From Plectranthus barbatus (taxonomy: Eukaryota; Streptophyta; Magnoliopsida; Lamiales; Lamiaceae), in NCBI GenBank assembly GCA_026898455.1, contig JAPKLW010000092.1, positions 305,787-369,786 of the forward strand: a stretch of DNA of 64,000 nucleotides. The letters run 5' to 3'. Shown here in pieces: positions 35,332-47,066 of the stretch; within the stretch, counting starts at the first letter, position 1; each line of letters starts with the position of its first letter. Both the position numbers and the translations under genes were made by a program. A model generated the notes under the pieces. It searched no databases. It was not told where the DNA came from and was given only the letters and a program-made list of their open reading frames with translations.

Positions 35332-35841
35332 CCATCTACAGTCTCAAATTTCACGAATCACATCAAAACCAAGCATCTGCCATTGATATATAAGACGGGT
35401 GCATGTCAAATAAACGACAGACACGTCGCCTTGCATGGCGAAACTCGGAGCCAGACAGAATGCTGTTCTGTCATAAGTTATATGTATGTAGGGAAATATT
35501 GATAATAAACTGCAGCTTTTATAAACCTGTATTGAAGACTCCACAAAAACTACAAAATCAGCATTTTGTTACAACTGATCATAACATATCCACACCCATA
35601 AGATTTCTCATTTCATCAACAACTGAAACTCCTAAGCAGAAACATTAAAAATTACTGAGATTGTTAGAGACTAAATAGAAAGGATGCAAAACCAGCATTG
35701 CATTAGTAGTAGAGGGTACAGATAAAAGGCACCTGATATTATAGTCTGTTAGATATAATTTGTAGTCAACCAAATTCGAGTTTGGTTGGCTGAGTCGATA
35801 TGCATCATGTCAGAATACCTGTAGCCCAACTCCTAGTCTAT
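35332..35841. other. Convergent intergenic region with both 3' ends
   Basis: About 510 bp between the stop codons of two genes facing each other. It should contain both 3' UTRs and polyadenylation sites. No separate gene is supported. Confidence 0.5.
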
Positions 35842-38680
35842 TTAGACGACACATGATGTCGGGTTAATACACAATGGACATGGTGGATCTTGGATATCTT
35901 CACGGCTTGTTTTCTGTTCCAGGCATTCCGCATGATAAACATGGCCACAAACTAGAACTGCCACAACAGAGAGATCTGCAGATGAAGAACTCTCAAAAAT
36001 GAAAGGGTTCTTCCTTAGACGTTTCTGACATATCCTGCATTCCATCTTCCGCACATCACCAGATACTGAATTCTCTCCAAATGAATTTGACCTTATCCTC
36101 TCAGGTTTTTGAAATATCCTGCTCCCTGAAACTCAATACATGAATGTGAGGAAACATTATATTACCCCCCCCAAAAAAAAAAAAAACATGAACTCTGGAA
36201 TATATACTATACCTCTGTATGGGAAGGCCGAGAGATCTCTATTTTCTGGTTTGAAAGACAAGGTGGTATCATATAGAGGAGAAGCTCTCCAATTAGATGG
36301 AGATGCATCAGAATAGTTACTAGAGCTTCGTCTAGAATAGTGGCGACCAAAGGGATGACGAGAATGCCTCAACAATATTCTGTGGCTGGAACCATGATTC
36401 TGATGAGGTGATTCACGTCCTGGTGATCTCTTAACAGAACTATCCGGAGCATCCATATGTAGCGCCTGTGATGCATTTAAAACAACTTGGTCAAAAAGGT
36501 CTCGCAAACACTTGCTTCAAATTTTAACATGTAAAAATAAAAAGGACCGTGCAGGGTGAGGTCGAGGCAAATATGAATGTGAAGGGCTAACCTGTTTAGA
36601 CTGCAGATCCGCTTGAGGCGCATGTGGTACGATGTCTGAAATTGACAGCTGAAAGTGATCAGAGAGATGATACATGCAAGACTTACAGTGATAAATAAAA
36701 TGAAGGACGGCTAGTGACTCTTCACGAAAAGACATAAATGCAAGATAAAACAACAAAATCTAGTAGGCAGGGTCAATATAAAAAGGAGTAAACTATAATC
36801 ACTCTACTGTAGATTGATCATGGCAAATTGCAGATAGCAGTACAATCGACCTATAGATTTAGTTCTGGAGAGAGTGGCAATAACACATATAATTGGAGAT
36901 GGCCAAGAACATGTTAGGCACACTTTGAGATTAACAAGGGCCTTGCAAGTACTAAAAATTTGCACTCAATGAAAGCATGCACTCAATAAAACAAGGATCA
37001 AAACTAACACTGATGCTTAGTTCAAGAACATCTCAAAAATCTTACTCAGATGTGAAACCCAATAAAAGACTATAAATAAGAGCAAGCTGCATTAGTTTAC
37101 AAAATATGAAGATACTTTCACTAGGCCTCCTCAAATCATTAGGATGTCAATAAAATCACAAGAAGCAATTTAAAATGTTAAGAACCATAGCTAACTATGC
37201 ACCATAATGCTGGTTACGTGAAGCATCAGACAATGACAGCAAATGGGAGATTCAATTTAGCAAGCCCACTGTACACATGATTACATCAATGAGGGGTAGA
37301 AATATTTAAGGTATTTATGCAAATTGATAGACATTTCTCTATCTATACCATGCCATATAAGGTATCGGTGAATTGGGATTTTCCTATTTGAGAATACATA
37401 CTAAACAACAAATGGTTTGAGGTTAAGTAGATGGAGGGGTGAAGGGCTATAATCAAGCATAATTGATTCTAAAATCAAAAGTCGTGTAATTTATTATGGC
37501 AAAACATCAGAATAAGAAATATGGATGCATAAAGTTTGCGGCCAATCTAGTGCAATCAAGCCATAGATGGAGCACTCTCATAACTTAAAATCAAGTAGAG
37601 AAAGTAGTTATACCAAGTCTATGACAAAAATGGAATTTAAGGCTTTGAATATCAGATGAAACACCCTATTATCATTTGGTGGGGTAAACATAATTCATGG
37701 AAAATACGACCAAATATAACCTTATTTTTTATACACATACCAAGAATCTCTCATATGGTGGGGTGCTGAAAACAAATGCCTAGTGTTCATAAAAAAGGTG
37801 AATATCAGCAGGGAGACATTGATTTAGAGACGCTCCTAAGCACACAAAAACATAATAACCAGCCGTTACACCTCTTTGCAACCGAAGACATTGATTTAGA
37901 GACGCTCCTAAGCACACAAAAACATAATAACCAGCCGTTACACCTCTTTGCAACCGAAACCATGAATCCACAGATTAAACCACCCCTCCATTCTATAAGT
38001 AAATTCATTGATTCAAAGGCCCCATGAGTGCTCCTACGGCATCATCCTCAAGTGCAGTATCTCTACATTTCTGAATAGGATATACTAAAGTTTCACAAAC
38101 ATATACTATCACATTTCATGCTTCAACAAAAATAATGCAACACATTCCTAATTTGACTCAACAACTACAGACAAAATATCTTGTTAATTCGTGTTACCGA
38201 AAATATTTAGAAACTGAAAGCCATCAATTGGACAAAAAAAGACAACTAGCCAGTGCAGTCACGCACATGCCACAGCTACATACAGTCAGATTTTCAAAAA
38301 CGATAGAAGCATCATTTCATGCATCAATGGCACTAATTAAAACCTACCACATTCAGTAGAAGAAACTATAAATAACAAGTTAAACCGTTCCTGTGAAAAA
38401 AGGGAATAACAAAAATGGCGGGATTGATCAATTTCTTGATCACAAAATTAAGTATTGGCTTCAAAGGAAACCGCATTACAGCATTGAAAAACTAACTGAT
38501 CATCCACAACTAAAAATAGGAAACAAGTATATTCTCCAAAAAATCAATAAACGATCATCCAAACTCCAATATCAAAAAAACGCAAAAGTTGGAGACTTGC
38601 TGTAGAATCATCGAGGAAAATAATTTACCTGGATGTGAAGGTGCTTTATTTTTATCAACCCTTCTTTTCCTTTTTCCCAT
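35842..38680 (-). CDS. RING-H2 zinc-finger protein, four exons (210 aa), probable E3 ligase
   Basis: Exons on the - strand are 38629-38680, 36592-36635, 36213-36465 and 35842-36125, with GT-AG borders (intron phases 1, 0, 1). The 633-nt frame starts with ATG at 38680 (MGKRKRRVDKNKAPSHP) and ends with TAA at 35842. The N-terminus is basic and could direct the protein to the nucleus. Residues 45-110 are rich in Ser, Arg and His. The RING lies at the C-terminus: C146, C149, C176, H178, H181, C184, C199, C202, spacing C-X2-C-X26-C-X-H-X2-H-X2-C-X14-C-X2-C (C3H2C3). CGHVYHAECLE and PPCPLC are typical zinc ligands. Proteins with this domain usually recruit E2 enzymes for ubiquitin transfer. The target is unknown. 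Intron 1 is long (1993 nt). Confidence 0.85.
37815..37958. repeat. Perfect 72-bp tandem duplication in RING-gene intron 1
   Basis: The 72 bp from 37815 repeat without a mismatch at 37887-37958. No known motif is duplicated, and it is far from splice sites. Identity suggests a recent event or an assembly artefact. Confidence 0.92.
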
Positions 38681-39849
38681 TATCTTATATATATAAGTAT
38701 AGATGTAATTCCCCAAAAAACAATATAGATATAGTAATAAATAAATATCAGCAAAAATTGTGAAGATTGGAAGGCATAAATGTTAGAGGGTCTAGGGTGA
38801 TTGATGGTTTAAGGGAAAATGGGGGTGAAAGGTGCCGCGGAGATGTAGCAGCGGGGAGTGGAGGTGCCAATCAAGAAAATCTAGCGAAGGGTAATCCAGA
38901 GAGAGAAAGAGAGCACTTGGCAGTTCAATAGCTATATAAAAATTATGCTAAAACGGTAATTTTTCTTTTTCTTTTTCTCGATCTCTTTTTATATAAAATT
39001 ACTAATATTTGAAGTAATAATACGTGATTGTCTTACAAATCTTAATTTATGGGTGAATCGAAATAAGTGGATTGTCATTTTTAGAATCAATTGATTGTAA
39101 GAAAATTCTGTAAACCGATATTTTAACAAAAATGAATGATTTTTATATTAATCAGCCGACAATTGATTGATTTATTAAACAAATTAGATTGCTACCTGCA
39201 CGGGTATAGCAATGAAATATTAAAATCCGATCGAATTAGCTCAAACTTTAAATTTATTAGTGGAGTTAAGGCCGATACTTTAAATTATTTAACTAATTTT
39301 TAATTAATTTATAATTTTATTTGTTTTCTTTCATCTCTCTACAATTTTTACTTATCTCTTATCATCTCTTTCATTTACGCACACTTGAATATTTTCACAT
39401 GTCTCTTATCACCTCTTTCATTCACACACACTTGAATATTTTGTGGTATGCCCTCTCGTTTTTGTGTCGCGTCAACATATTACTAATATTAAACATTTGT
39501 ATTATACATTTTCGTTGCATGAGATACATATTTATTCTAGCTATTAAATATATCATTTTTAAATGAATCTTATATTTCATGTCCATGTAACACATTATCT
39601 TTAATTCTTTTAGTTTCATATTGCATAATATTAGAACTCGATATAATTGAGCTTCAACGTTTATATACGAATTGAGCCACCCCTTAGCACATCATATACG
39701 AATTAGGCCTTAACAAATTGAATAGCTAACAAATCAACATGATAAGGATTCGATCCATACGATTTTCCACTCCTAAGCAAAATGACACTTATTCATTTTA
39801 TCTCTTATAGTATATATCTCCTAATCTGACTACAAACATTTTAGGCAAA
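38681..39849. other. Upstream region of the RING gene, then AT-rich spacer
   Basis: Immediately upstream of the RING ATG is an AT-rich stretch with TATATATAAG (- strand sense CTTATATATATAAG). Farther up, about 38830-38940, are a purine-rich block and GAGAGA runs typical of plant 5' leaders. Beyond 39000 no gene is seen. Confidence 0.4.
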
Positions 39850-40112
39850 GTCTCAGATGAGACGGTCTCATCATTTTTATTGTGAGACGAATTTAATGAA
39901 ATGATGTATTTCTTTATTGCAAATGATGTTTCACCATTTTTATTGTAATATGAGTTTAATGAAATGATGTATTTCTTTATTGCAAATGATGTATTTCTTT
40001 GTTGCAAATAATGTAATTCTTAAAAATGAAATGATGTATTTAACTTATTGAAATGATGTATTAAGGTCCGTCTCACAATAAAAAAAAATAGTGAGACCGT
40101 CTCTCAGGAGAC
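39850..40112. repeat. MITE with GTCTC...GAGAC ends (263 bp)
   Basis: GTCTCAGATGAGACGGTCTCA at the left pairs with TGAGACCGTCTCTCAGGAGAC at the right, with few mismatches. Inside are several copies of a GAAATGATGTATTTCTTTATTGC-like unit, given here only as its shared pattern. Confidence 0.72.
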
Positions 40113-40471
40113 CAACTCAACATTTTATTATCATCTTTTCTATCTCTATTTGGATGTCTTATCATATTTATGAGTGAATATTATGTGGACATTATTTTTA
40201 TAAGATATTGAGCACATTCCATTTGAAATACATTTTATGTTATTGTCCAATGAAACAAAGATTGTATTGGACATTATGGATTGCACCTGATTTTTAAATT
40301 AATTTGAGACGAATTGATGTAGTTGCTTTGATTCCTAAAATTAACATTATACACACAAATAAATATTGAAAGTAATATATTTATACATATAATATAATGC
40401 AAATAATAATAATTGTTAAAGTTGTCAACTAACTGCATCTTCATTTAAGCATTTAATTAGCATTATTTAGA
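40113..40471. other. AT-rich spacer, no gene seen
   Basis: No motif-bearing frame and no clear repeat. Confidence 0.5.
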
Positions 40472-41277
40472 TATTGTTGTGGGTGGATTTTTTCAGCAAC
40501 AAATTTGTTGAATTGCTGAACCCAGTGATTGGTGAGATTGTTGCGGAGTAAGTGTGTGCGGTTGATCATGAGGATGTGACTCAGGTATAAATGAGACAAA
40601 AGTTTAAGTCGAGCAAAAATTAAGCATAATTCGGTTATTCACCAACAACTAAGGTTTGTTGATTGTGTTTCAAAGATATTTGAGTTGAGCAGGGTAAACT
40701 TATAATTGAAAGCAAATTTAAAAGACATAATATTTATAGTAATTTAGGAGTCAAAAGTCCCTACATCCACTCTTCTTCCAATGCAGAAGGAAATCCACCA
40801 ACTCCTCAAATACAGATTGCAACTTAGTTCTTATACTGATAGGAGGTTTTATCTTCCTATGATCACAGGGTACTGTAACTTCAAATTTATCACACTTCGT
40901 GCTAGACTCTTCAGCTGACTCTTGGTTGAAGATTGAGTTCTCTTCACGAACATTTAATTGAGTTAAATATTTCTTCTCAGACGAGTACTGGAATATTCTC
41001 GAAACCTTGTTCAAGAACTATAGTTGTTTCCGATGGTCTTGTTTGAAAAACATGTGGTGGTCTCGTGCTTACGAATGCACTGTGAGATTTGAGAGCTACA
41101 ATGAGAGAGATAGCTTGAGCAATCTTGATCAGCAAGATCAGTGATGATTAGTAATAATTGGTAACCTTGGATTCCACCTTAGATGGGGTATTTATAGCCC
41201 TCTCTATAAAATTGAACTGTTGAGATATGATTGAGGCAACCCATTATATTTGCAGGTGAAAGTTTTTGTTTGATTAT
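40472..41277 (-). repeat. Degenerate copia-type LTR fragment
   Basis: It contains the recurrent LTR block (AATATTTATAGTAATTTAGG, then CCCTACATCCACTCTTC) near 40729-40774, and a - strand TATA box CTATAAATACC near 41189-41199. It begins with TGTTGTGGG at 40472, but the family and exact ends are uncertain. Another LTR interrupts it at 41278. Confidence 0.5.
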
Positions 41278-41950
41278 GTTGGTCCCAAGATCAGAGTATA
41301 TAATATAAGTAATTGCAGAAACATGAAAGTGTAACTGGGTGGGTCCTTGCTCAATTATTAATCTTAATGAAAATTTAATAGTCGAGCAGGTTAACAATAT
41401 TAACACATTGCAGTTATACTCTAATAAATGTGATCTTTATTGGTTAAAAAATATATGTTATGGGACGTATGAAATTACATAATATAAAAAAAGCGATAAA
41501 TAACAAAAATATTATAGTGATTCAAGAATTCAAGTCATTATGTCCATTTTTTTCTTCCAAGGAAGGAAATCTACTATTCTTGGTTGTCCACCGTGTTTGA
41601 ACACATGTTATAACGTAGAATATTTCTCTATTTAAGTCTCTACTACTCAATTATAAACTCAACAATCGGTTAAACTTTACCACACTCTATGTGCTAGGCT
41701 CTTCCTTTTGCAACTATGGCTATCCACAGTACTTGAATACGGGTGATAGCTTATGTTCTTCTACCAGATTAACACTTCTCAACTATAGGACATTAAGGTT
41801 CGAGTTTTTTTCACAAATGTCGAGGCTGGTTGATAAATGAATTAATATTTTCAACTTGCTAAGAAGATCTTAGATTCTTTGCTGACAATTTATAGTAAGT
41901 TACCATATAAATTGTTAATTACTCAGTTTGTTGCTTGAGCGATGCGCAGA
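41278..41950 (-). repeat. Degenerate copia-type LTR fragment, TGTTGGTCCC type
   Basis: It starts TGTTGGTCCCAAGATCAGAG, nearly the same end as the LTR at 9401, and carries the decayed LTR block near 41518-41547. The far end is unclear. Confidence 0.55.
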
Positions 41951-42138
41951 TATATGTTTTTTTCTATAAATTATATTAAATTATTTATTATGTGTACATA
42001 TAATACTGAAATATTATAACTCAATCTACCCTATAAGATAAACTAAATTTCTAAAAGAAGTTACTCAAATAATCACAATTGGTTAATAATTTTTTTAATC
42101 ACTCCTATGCACAATTTTTCTTGCATATTTTTAAAAGG

Positions 42139-43158
42139 GTAAATAGGGGATAATACCATAAACTATTAAAAATTTTGGTAAAATACTCTAATCTATTTCC
42201 GTTAGTTAAAAATACCATAATATTTACTTTCGTCTATGAATTAAACCAAAATGTATTAACACCGTTAGTTTGTGATGATTCAGCCGTTAAATGCCATGTG
42301 ACATCCCATGTGGCACCCACGTGGCAAATTAACATGTGATAATACCATAATCTATAGATATTTTCAAAAAAAATACCCCAATGTATTAATTTTTGTTAAA
42401 AATACCCCAATCTTTAATTTGGCTTGTGAATTATACCAAACGAATTAACACCGACTACTTTTTTTTTTATTGTTGCAATATTATTTGCTAAACAATCAAT
42501 ATTCGCTATTTTTTTTTAAAAAAAAGACATACAAATATCATAGATTAGAGTACATGATTAAGATTTGAGTGGGTGACTATGTTGCAAATGTTATATGTAC
42601 GACCTCAATCTAGATGATTAATACATGATTAGACTATATTAACACATAAAAAGTAAAGGAATTAATCTGGAGTAATGACTCTCAATATAATTAATTAACT
42701 TGATTAAGAATTATTTTAAGAATTATACATGACTCTCGATATTATTTGGTTTAAGAATTAATAATTATCTTGAAACAAAATATTAATTAACGTGATTAAT
42801 TATTATTTTTAGCAAATAATATTTTAACAATCAAAAAGAGTAGTCGGTGTTAATTCGTTTGGTATAATTCACAAGCGAAATTAAAGATTGTGGTATTTTT
42901 AACAAAAATTAATACATTGGGGTATTTTTCCGAAAATATCAATAGATTAGGGTATTATCACATGTTGATTTGCCACGTGAGTGCCACATGGGATGTCACG
43001 TGACATTTAACGGCCGAATCATCACAAACTAACGGTGTTAATACATTTTGATATAATTCATAGACAGAAGTAAATATTAGAGTATTTTTAACTAACGGAA
43101 ATAGAATGGATTATTTTTACGAAAACTTCAATAGTTTAGGGTATTATCTCATATTTAC
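42139..43158. repeat. Foldback element with about 340-bp inverted arms (1020 bp)
   Basis: Left arm 42139-42486 and right arm 42824-43158 are inverted copies with roughly one difference per 12 bp. Shared blocks include ATTAACACCG, GGTATAATTCACAAGC and CACATGGGATGTCACGTG-like words. The 340-bp centre is AT-rich and non-coding. A T5A3 word occurs in both flanks and could be part of a target duplication. Confidence 0.82.
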
Positions 43159-43939
43159 ACTTTTTTAAATTAGGACATACAATTTTAAATGGGGAAGGTG
43201 TCCCTTTTTGTATTCTAATTCTTGAGGTCTGATATTGGCGATGACTCTATACACATTTCACAACTATTTCTCATTTCTTTCGTATGTACATATTAATATT
43301 TAAGATTTTATATCATCTCATTTTCATATTGCTTTCATAAATTTTAATAATACTAAATATTTATATCATATATAAGAAATATATATTTATTCTTGATATT
43401 GAAATAATTATCTTCGAGATCAATCTTATAATGCATGTTCATGTAATATATTTTATAATTTTAAAATTATGTTTTGTTTTTGTTTTTATATTTTGCATTT
43501 TATAAAATTATTTTTAATTCATTTTACTATATAATTTTAAATATTTCATCTATTTTAATGCAATTTGTATCATAATATAATCTTTGCTTATAGTTTATGA
43601 AACATATTAAAGCAATAAACAAATAATAAGAATTTTGGAATACCTATTTTGACTATAACACATAACAAAATCTTTAATTTTATAAACACATCATAAAAAT
43701 ATCTGAAGTACATCTTTTTTGTCAAATTCAGGTGGCCCGTGGCAGTTGTACTTTTCTGAAAAAATTGAATAATGAATTAATTTATAATCTTGGGATGATT
43801 TAAATAATTTTCTAATTACATGCCTACTTGTTTACTGCTAGATTCCTACTCATGTAGTACATTAGAAAATTTCCTTAAAATATAATTACAAAAATATTAA
43901 TAATAGAATTTGTACCCAATTGGTATCTGGTTGTAATTT
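43159..43939. other. AT-rich spacer, no gene seen
   Basis: Short frames only; no repeat structure I can define. Confidence 0.5.
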
Positions 43940-44290
43940 GAAATAAAATATTAAAAACAGCATGGTCTTGACCCAAATTCCTACCGGATTCTGACCGGTG
44001 TCAACCTGGATTTCGACCCTAGTAAAAACAAAATGAATTATCAAAATAGAATGGCTCGGATTTCTACCGACTCTTGATCCATTACTCACACAATTCATTT
44101 TTTATTCGGATCTTGACCTGATTTCTACCCAATTTTGATTAGTTTTACAAATAATTTTATTTTTACGCGTTTCTGACATGATCTTGACCCAATTCCAACC
44201 CATCTCTGACACTTTAGGAATTACATCCTTTTGTGATCCGATCTTAACCCAATTCTAACCTTAATATTTATTTAAATTATTTTTTTAATT
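43940..44290. repeat. Degenerate tandem repeat, about 100-bp period
   Basis: Words like TTCTGACCGGTG, GATCTTGACC and CCCAATTCCAACC recur three to four times, separated by AATTATTTT-type stretches. Copies are very divergent. Confidence 0.4.
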
Positions 44291-44700
44291 ATTCGACCTC
44301 CACCTATTTTTAAAATATATTTTTAATTGTACACGTCTATCCTCTATTCTTAAATGATCATTGGAGTTTTGTAAATATGCAAAAAAAATTCTCACTCGAC
44401 ATCTATAACTATTAAAATGTACAAAAACTCAAAGAGTGGGATTTATTAATACCCACTTTCAACTATGTATATAACAAAAATACCCAAAACATTATATTGA
44501 TTCAAGAAATACCCACTGTCTTAATCTGACACTTTTCAATGGTGAAATTTGGTTATTTTCACAAAAAAACATGTAGATTTAGACAAGTTGATGGAAATTC
44601 AAAGTTATCGGTCAATATTTGAATTTATTGTATTTTTGAATCCGAACTTAATTTTTTAAAAAAAGGTGTCGGTCAATTTTAATTTTTAACGAAAGAGAGA
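44291..44700. other. AT-rich spacer, no gene seen
   Basis: No motif-bearing frame; a GA repeat lies at its right edge near 44694-44706. Confidence 0.45.
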
Positions 44701-44710
44701 GAGAGTCGGT

Positions 44711-44852
44711 GCCACGTTGGTCGGCGTCAGTATTATGGCATCGACCTTCGACACCGACCAACGTGGCAATAGATTAAAAAATAATAGTTACGCCACGTCA
44801 GTCGGAATGAAGGCCACGTTGGTCGATGTCGCCGACGCCGACTGACGTGGCG
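44711..44852. repeat. Two adjacent hairpins with GCCACGTTGGTCGG-type arms
   Basis: Arms GCCACGTTGGTCGGCGTC (44711-44728) and GACACCGACCAACGTGGC (44750-44767) pair. A second hairpin pairs CGCCACGTCAGTCGG (44791) with CCGACTGACGTGGCG (ending 44852). A further GTCGGTGTC/GACACCGAC pair lies just right, to about 44925. GC-rich subterminal hairpins are common in plant DNA transposons. Confidence 0.7.
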
Positions 44853-45076
44853 TCGATCCACGTAGATCGGTGTCGAGGTCGGTGTCAGTTATATGACACC
44901 CACCCCGACACCGACCGGGCCCCTTTCAAAAAAAATATATATAAAACGGGAAAAATCCCTTTTTCTTGCCTTTCGACTTCAGATTCAAACGTCGACTTGC
45001 TGAAGAACTCCACATTCGACTTCGACTTCGACTTCAGGCGTAGATCTACCAAAACTTCACAAAGTATTCTCACGTA

Positions 45077-46403
45077 ATGGCCGCCCATAATGAGGTATAT
45101 AGTTTCAACCATTTTTATTTCATTTTAACCGTGTATTTTCGTTATTTTTCTCTAATTATTTAGTTTAATTATTTTGCAAAAATTATGTGTAAATTTATGT
45201 AAATTTCATGGAGTAGTTTGAATTGTGTTGAACAATGTGTTATTAGATTAGTTTGATTGATTAATTTAGGGTCCCAAACATAATTGATGGTGTAAGCTTG
45301 ACAAAATTAGGTCAAAATCAAATTGGGGGAAAACACAAAACCACTCAAATTAATAAAATTATGGATAATTGAAACCTTATTTTTTTATTTAAGTTCAATT
45401 AGATGCTAATTTGGTTTTAATTAAATTAATTATGTTGTGGATGTTTATTCCTGTATAATTTGGTTGAATTCCATCAAATTAAATTAATTTATTCTTGTAT
45501 AATTTGGCTGAATTGGACCAAATTAAATTAATTAATGTAGATGTATGATTAGTTTGAATTCGGTCAAATTAAACTCATTTATTAATTTTCATGTTATTTT
45601 TTATTAAATTAATTATGTTGTGGATGCTTATTTAGGTATATATAGCTTTTATTAATTTAATTTATCGTAAAGTAGTTGTAACGGAAACCGTTACACCGTG
45701 GTGTGAAACACCTAATTAAGTAATGCGTGTGATATGAGAGTATTATTGTATAACACGGGAGAATTTCGTGAACCACGATGGATAACCATAGTTATATTTA
45801 AATTAATGGTAACGGAAACCGTTACACCGTGGTGTAAAACACCAATTTAACTAATGCGTGTGATATGAGAGTATTATTGTATAACACGGTAGAATAACGT
45901 GAACTAATTAATCATATGTTGAAATATTTTTAATATCGATAATGTTGAATTAAAATCTTTGGAGTACTTGTTATTAATAATATGTTGAATAATATGTGTA
46001 GGTTGAGTGGATTAGGCCTGCTTTCCGTGGTTTAACCACGAAGGTGACGTTATCCACGAAGACCACAGTACTGAAGGGGATTGCATCGACCTTAAAGTCA
46101 TTGGGGGGGGGGGGGGAATCCTTGGTTAATCAGTTTAGGGAAGGACCCTTTGGTTCTCTTTTAGTTTGGGAAAATAATGGTCCTAGTGCTTCTGCTCCTT
46201 TAGTAGAGTTCTTAAGTTACCAAATTAAGAGTGATGATGATAATACACTGTTATTCTTGGTTGGTGGGAGAGTGATTCGTTTTGGGGTGCCTGAGTTTGC
46301 ACTGGTTACTAGTTTGGGTTTTGGGTCCTCGTCCTTTGATCCCGGCTCTTTGTGTTTTGGAGACGAAGTTTCGACTCTGGCCTACACAATCATAGTCCTG
46401 TAG
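45077..46403 (+). pseudogene. DUF1985-like transposon gene fragment, two exons
   Basis: Exon 1 (45077-45094, MAAHNE) would splice across a 907-nt GT-AG intron to exon 2 at 46002, in frame with VEWIRPAFRGLTTKVTLS. The following residues match the pattern of plant DUF1985: REGPFGSLLVWE, then LLFLVGGRVIRFGVPEFALV and a LGFG-like end. DUF1985 is typical of transposons that carry a Ulp1-like protease. Here the frame ends at 46403 and no protease follows, so it is truncated. A run of 14 G at 46103-46116 lies inside the frame and may itself shift it. The upstream hairpins at 44711-44852 may belong to the same element. Host origin is unlikely. Confidence 0.6.
45678..45904. repeat. 131-bp tandem repeat (two copies, second incomplete)
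   Basis: GTAACGGAAACCGTTACACC starts both copies (45678 and 45809). Each copy begins with a small perfect inverted repeat, GTAACGG/CCGTTAC. It lies in the predicted intron of the DUF1985-like gene. Confidence 0.82.
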
Positions 46404-46754
46404 AATCCTCACCAGTAGCAGGATTGAACAACATTGGGATACAAATCTGAAGGCCTAATCTGGAGAACAAATTACTTTTTCTTCTCTTTTCTTTTAATTA
46501 AATCTAGAAATTGGATTTGTCTAATTTCTGTTTCTGCAGATTTAATTAAATCGCGTGGTTGAATCAAGGGATTGGAATTCAAACGCAAAAGATCGGATCT
46601 GAGACTACGAAGTTAAGGTAAACTCGTGAAATCCACTGCATTAAATTCATAGGAGCATGCTAGGTATATCGTATGTTTATTGTTCTCAACATCCATGAAA
46701 CAATCCGGTTCATTTGGATTTGGCTATTCGGTTCGGCGGCAAATCCCTACATAA
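46404..46754. other. Uncharacterised segment between transposon fragments
   Basis: I see no frame with motifs. The sequence may be the rest of an LTR or another element's leader. Confidence 0.35.
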
Positions 46755-46950
46755 GTTTCTCAAACTTACTTTGAAACCTTCAATACTTGTCTAAGTATTG
46801 AAGTGTATAACCCTGAAACTTGCTTAAAAACCTTCTTAGCTTAACTTACATTTTATTAACCCAAAATCAAGTTTCAATCAGTTTCGGAGAACAAGTGTAA
46901 TTAAACTTACTTCCGCTGGAATATATTATTCTATGATTTTGGGACCAACA
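46755..46950 (+). repeat. 3' part of a 5' LTR, GGGACCAACA end
   Basis: TTGAAACCTTCAATACTTG and the final GGGACCAACA are the reverse complement of the start of the LTR at 9401. The left 1.2 kb of the LTR is missing. Confidence 0.7.
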
Positions 46951-46952
46951 AG

Positions 46953-46966
46953 TGGTATCACGCGCC
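46953..46966 (+). other. Primer-binding site, degenerate initiator Met type
   Basis: TGGTATCACGCGCC follows the LTR end by 2 nt. The first eight bases fit the initiator Met primer site; the rest has diverged. Confidence 0.7.
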
Positions 46967-47066
46967 AAGGTTCTAATAGACCAATGTTGTGTTGAGTCTC
47001 TTATGACCCGATCTCTATTTCCTTGCACTTGTTTGTTTCTTGTGATCTAAGCTTAGGTTATACAAG

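Noticed and set aside
37776..38027. + strand ORF in the RING-gene intron
   Set aside because: Its length comes from a 72-bp duplication (a multiple of three), and it has no motif.
39798..40007. - strand ORF with repeated FAIKKYIISLNS
   Set aside because: It reflects internal repeats of a MITE, not a protein gene.
44826..45112. Small overlapping frames on both strands near the hairpins
   Set aside because: They run through repeat sequence; the short ATG exon at 45077 fits better as the first exon of the DUF1985-like gene.
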